From NCBI GenBank assembly GCA_018340805.1, contig JACMZG010000008.1, forward strand, positions 56,208,708 through 56,272,707: a stretch of DNA of 64,000 nucleotides, in the 5' to 3' direction. Below, one piece after another: positions 61,116 through 64,000 of this stretch. The position numbers were made by a program, and so were the translations under genes. Under the pieces are notes generated by a model. It saw nothing but the letters and a program-made list of their open reading frames with translations, ran no database searches and was not told the origin of the DNA. Within the stretch, counting starts at the first letter, position 1. Every line of letters begins with the position of its first letter. The DNA comes from Microvelia longipes. Its lineage: Eukaryota; Arthropoda; Insecta; Hemiptera; Veliidae.

Positions 61116-61307
61116 CATGCAATGATTGAGTTGTCCAGAAATGGCTTCAGGGTCATCTGAAGCTAATTCAAGAAGACAGCAAGCTTCCTCAACCCCAACA
61201 AGCTCCCTTAAAGCTCTACACAGTCTAGGCTCCAGATTATTTGCTTTGGTATCAGGTTTTAGGCTCCTCCATTCTTCAAAGCACTCCATCATTTCCATAA
61301 ATCTCTC
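61116..61307 (-). CDS. Dys: Dys exon 3: dystrophin-type repeat
   Basis: Acceptor aatttttag, donor ATG|GTATGA, phase 0 at both ends, 64 codons. It begins ERFMEMMECFEEWRSLKP and continues through PRLCRALRELVGVEEACCLL to ELASDDPEAISGQLNHCM. The SGQLNHC motif just before the next exon resembles the Q-S-Q-L-N-H-C stretch of human dystrophin in the same position relative to the IKTGR motif. This collinearity is strong support for orthology. Confidence 0.9.
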
Positions 61308-61387
61308 CTAAAAATTAAGAATTATGTCTGTCAAATTTAATACTGTTATAGAGCAACTACACAGTAGTACTAAATTTGGTATAGGGA

Positions 61388-61563
61388 AATTATAGCATGA
61401 CACACGGTTAAAATCAGTTGACAGTGTGGGAAAATAATGTGAGGGAGCCAATGAGGTTAGTCCAAACCACACCAACAATTTCATATCAGCCCAACCTCAT
61501 TGGTTCCTGAACACTTTTTTCCCACGCTGTCAACTGATTTTAACTGTGTGTCATACTATAATT
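61388..61563. mobile_element. Small MITE, copy 2
   Basis: Terminal inverted repeats of about 70 bp (aattatagcatgacacacgg, cagttgacagtgtgggaaaa; mirrored to tgtgtgtcatactataatt). It is closely related to 9500-9683. The arms are better preserved here. Confidence 0.8.
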
Positions 61564-61859
61564 GCCCTAAGCCAAATTCTAGACCAATATGCAATTATAT
61601 ATTTAAAATAAAAATTCAAACTTTTAAATTTTCCCTTTCATTTCTTTGGTTTAAGAAAAGAGAAAGTTTTTTCCATTTTTATTAGAAAATAAAAATATTA
61701 CAGAATAAATATAAGCCATAAATCTTGAAGAGATCAGGAATGGCAGCCCTAGTGATAAACCACAAAATATCATTTATAATCCTAAAAAATTTAATGAAGA
61801 AAAATGTATTTTCAAACTCAATATTAAAAAATTTATAAATAATTGATTCTGGAGAAAAC

Positions 61860-61988
61860 CTTTAAGAGAAGAAGTTGATCTTTAATCCTAGAGGCAGCTT
61901 CATATTTTCCTTCAGACTGGTACTGATTCACTTGAGACTCCATCTCTTTTAAACTCTCAGCATGCTTATCAAATTCATCAAGAAGTCT
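61860..61988 (-). CDS. Dys: Dys exon 2: rod helix
   Basis: Acceptor aaattttcacag, donor AAG|GTTTTC (a weak donor), phase 0 at both ends, 43 codons. It encodes LDEFDKHAESLKEMESQVNQ and EGKYEAASRIKDQLLLLK. This matches the dystrophin pattern of a helix with S-LEEM followed by GKEAA and an IxxLxxL helix. Confidence 0.85.
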
Positions 61989-62184
61989 CTGTGAAAATTT
62001 ACCAATAATTAATGTAATTTTAGGCAAAACTAAGGATATTTATAGTATAAAATGAGCATTAGAGCAAAAATAATAATGAAAAGGAATGTACATATTTAGC
62101 CAATTTACTTTGGAAAAATTTGCTAATAGGATAGGTCATGGTCAATCCTTGGATCATGACCAAAATCCGTTTCATAAAACTTTA

Positions 62185-62187
<3 letters not shown>

Positions 62188-62229
<42 letters not shown>
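62188..62229. repeat. (TA)n microsatellite
   Basis: About 42 bases of TA in a Dys intron. Confidence 0.9.
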
Positions 62230-62231
<2 letters not shown>

Positions 62232-62879
62232 TATTTATTATTATTCTTTACATTTATTTGCTTGTAGGGCATTACCCTTTACAAATATCTATGTTCTTTC
62301 ATTTATTTCTTATCAATGTGCTGAAACATAGAGTAGCTTTCAAATATGTAGCTTTCAAAATCTTTGTTAATACCTTTTTAAGGTTTAACCATATTGCTGG
62401 GTAACAGTGGTCAGTCCTTCTGTACCCTATATTTAAGATTCTTTACATTTATCTTTAATAAATATTTTTTTGAAATTAAAGATTTTCTGTTGATAGACAT
62501 TCTATTTGATTTATTTACTTTTTTTACAATATTCATTTTATTATTATCTTTATAAAATATTAATTTTTGTATTCTTTATTTTTTTAAACTAGAGTACATA
62601 GATGTGTTTACTCACATCTAGTCAACATATAACTGCATATTTTTCATTATCCATAAAAATTTATTTATAACATACATAAATACATACATCCAATACACGC
62701 ACACATAGAAAAATAGACACATTCCACTGTCACCTAGACTTATTTGATGCCTCTTTAATTTTGCAGTGGTTTTCACAATTATTTTTCTTTTTTTTTAAGC
62801 TTTTGCAAATGAGAAAACTTTTCTATACGTAACTCTAATAACAAAGAAGTCAGAACACAACCCCAAAATCAACTTCTTC

Positions 62880-63060
62880 CTGAAAAGTGTTTTTAACCAA
62901 AAAACACTCGATAACAGACACACACACACATAAAAACAGACAACTTTGTGAAAACCACTTAGGAGGCCTTAAAAACACCTGAAACGGATAATTTCGGATT
63001 TTTTTTGGCAAACCCAATAGTTTTCTTATATACCTTTGGTAATAAATAAGGAAAATTAAA
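62880..63060 (-). repeat. 5S-like repeat family, end fragment
   Basis: On the minus strand the blocks gtttcaggtgtttttaaggc, ctcctaagtggttttcacaa and gttgtctgtttttatgtg give one end of the family. The 5S-like part is missing. Confidence 0.55.
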
Positions 63061-63093
63061 AATTGTAATGAACTAAAAGGAAAGCAATATTAC

Positions 63094-63255
63094 CTGAACA
63101 TCATCAGGTAGATCATGAGCGGTGATATCATACTGGACCCTAGATACTATCTGGTCCTGAACATGATCTAACCAGTCTTGAAATTCAGCTATATTCCTCT
63201 CTATTTCTTGGGCCTGAGCAACCGATGTCTCTAACAACACTGTTCTGTCCTTAGC
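63094..63255 (-). CDS. Dys: Dys exon 1 of the window: spectrin-type repeat helix A
   Basis: Acceptor ttgtttacag, donor CAG|GTAATA, phase 0 at both ends, 54 codons. It includes AQAQEIERNIAEFQDWLDHV with the helix-A Trp, and ends with TAHDLPDDVQ, the short turn that links to the next helix. Because it enters in phase 0 after a normal acceptor, more exons (actin-binding domain and earlier rod) lie beyond 64000. Confidence 0.85.
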
Positions 63256-63259
63256 CTGT

Positions 63260-64000
63260 AAACAATTTTATTTGTTTTCAAAACTAAAAATTGCAGGATT
63301 TTTAATTCTTGCTGAAATATTTTGTTTTAAATAAGAAAGTTCTGAGAAACAAAATTTAAATGACATCTATTTTACATCTCAGGGTAAAAGTCCCAAAATA
63401 TATTTAAGGCTGTGCAACCCATATAATTTTTTTTATTTGCCAAAAAGTTTGCTGTCACTGTTTAGCATAGAGATATCTTATCATAGAGATATCATATTAA
63501 ATTTTTATGATATCAAGAGATATAATATCAAATGTTTATTATATAAAGAGATATCATATCAAATTTTTATGATATCAAGACATATCATATCAAATTATTG
63601 TATAAATGTTTATTTGGGTATAGTATGGTGCAATTCTGATGACGATTGTAGCCCAATTTAGTGAAATAAAATGTGCATGAATAAATAAAAGCTGGATGAT
63701 GTCACAAGGTCAGTTGAGAAACATGATGAATTATGAAACAAAAACAAGATGAGATAACAAACTTCATGATCCAACATTAATTTATAATAAATAAATTTAT
63801 AGTGGATTTGGTGAAGAGGTTTATTTCTTTTATTTTTTCTTAGTGGCAGACCAACCTCCAGCATATCTTTGTAAGATTGCTCTCATCTTGTCTGCTGACA
63901 TCAACCATTTATCATACCCCATTCAATAGAAAAATGAAATTATATGGCAAAATCACATATTACATACAGATATTCAAACTGAGTCTAAAACTCAGAGTAC
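63260..64000. other. Dys intron, short repeats only
   Basis: At 63467-63600 a unit of about 30 bases (atatcatatcaaatttttatg) repeats four or five times. No further exon is convincing up to the window edge. Confidence 0.5.

Noticed and set aside
61126..61311. Plus-strand frame opposite Dys exon 3
   Set aside because: It is the antisense shadow of a well-supported exon with splice sites on the minus strand.
63857..63925. Exon-like minus-strand segment reading MGYDKWLMSADKMRAILQRY
   Set aside because: It has no acceptor, an in-frame TGA stands directly before the ATG, and the only donor (GAG|GTTGGT) would be out of phase with the exon at 63255.

Overview
The window reads as nuclear DNA of an insect. 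It is very AT-rich, has multi-kilobase introns with GT/AG borders, long (TA)n tracts and many interspersed repeats, and carries an insect-type MFS sugar transporter plus a dystrophin rod gene. Nothing in it is bacterial or organellar. I cannot name the species.

The backbone is one large minus-strand gene. I assembled 20 exons between 63255 and 20211 by hand from splice sites. They total 4,108 coding bases (about 1,369 residues) in one open frame. They encode alpha-helical spectrin-type repeats with two disordered segments: a 305-residue acidic exon (50542-51456) and a Ser/Pro/Arg-rich exon (20211-20550). Exons 61307-56874 resemble the dystrophin rod around repeats 15-16 (as I remember human dystrophin), so I call the gene Dys. 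The actin-binding N-terminus lies beyond 64000. The last exon ends in phase 1, so the C-terminal part lies at lower coordinates; I found no further exon down to position 1. A short exon at 51600-51617 (ATG plus five codons, in-frame stop just upstream) would splice in phase to the acidic exon and suggests an internal start for a short isoform.

On the plus strand at 11115-12472 is the main coding exon of a facilitative sugar (trehalose/glucose-type) transporter. Its first exon was not found. If Dys continues past position 1, this gene sits inside a Dys intron on the opposite strand.

The rest is mostly mobile-element sequence: a tRNA-derived SINE family (one copy with a perfect 14-bp target duplication), a long repeat family with an internal 5S-rRNA-like block, a retroposon family headed by small perfect hairpins and tailed by (TA)n, a Penelope-like GIY-YIG fragment between inverted repeats, a decayed non-LTR RNase H fragment, a PIF/Harbinger-like foldback with TTA duplications, and several other foldbacks. 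The most unusual structures are a GC-rich string of perfect triloop hairpins at 2219-2494 and a roughly 280-bp nearly perfect alternating purine-pyrimidine tract at 38465-38755 inside a TA-flanked foldback.

All coordinates and splice calls were made by eye. Family assignments rest on remembered motifs, not on searches.
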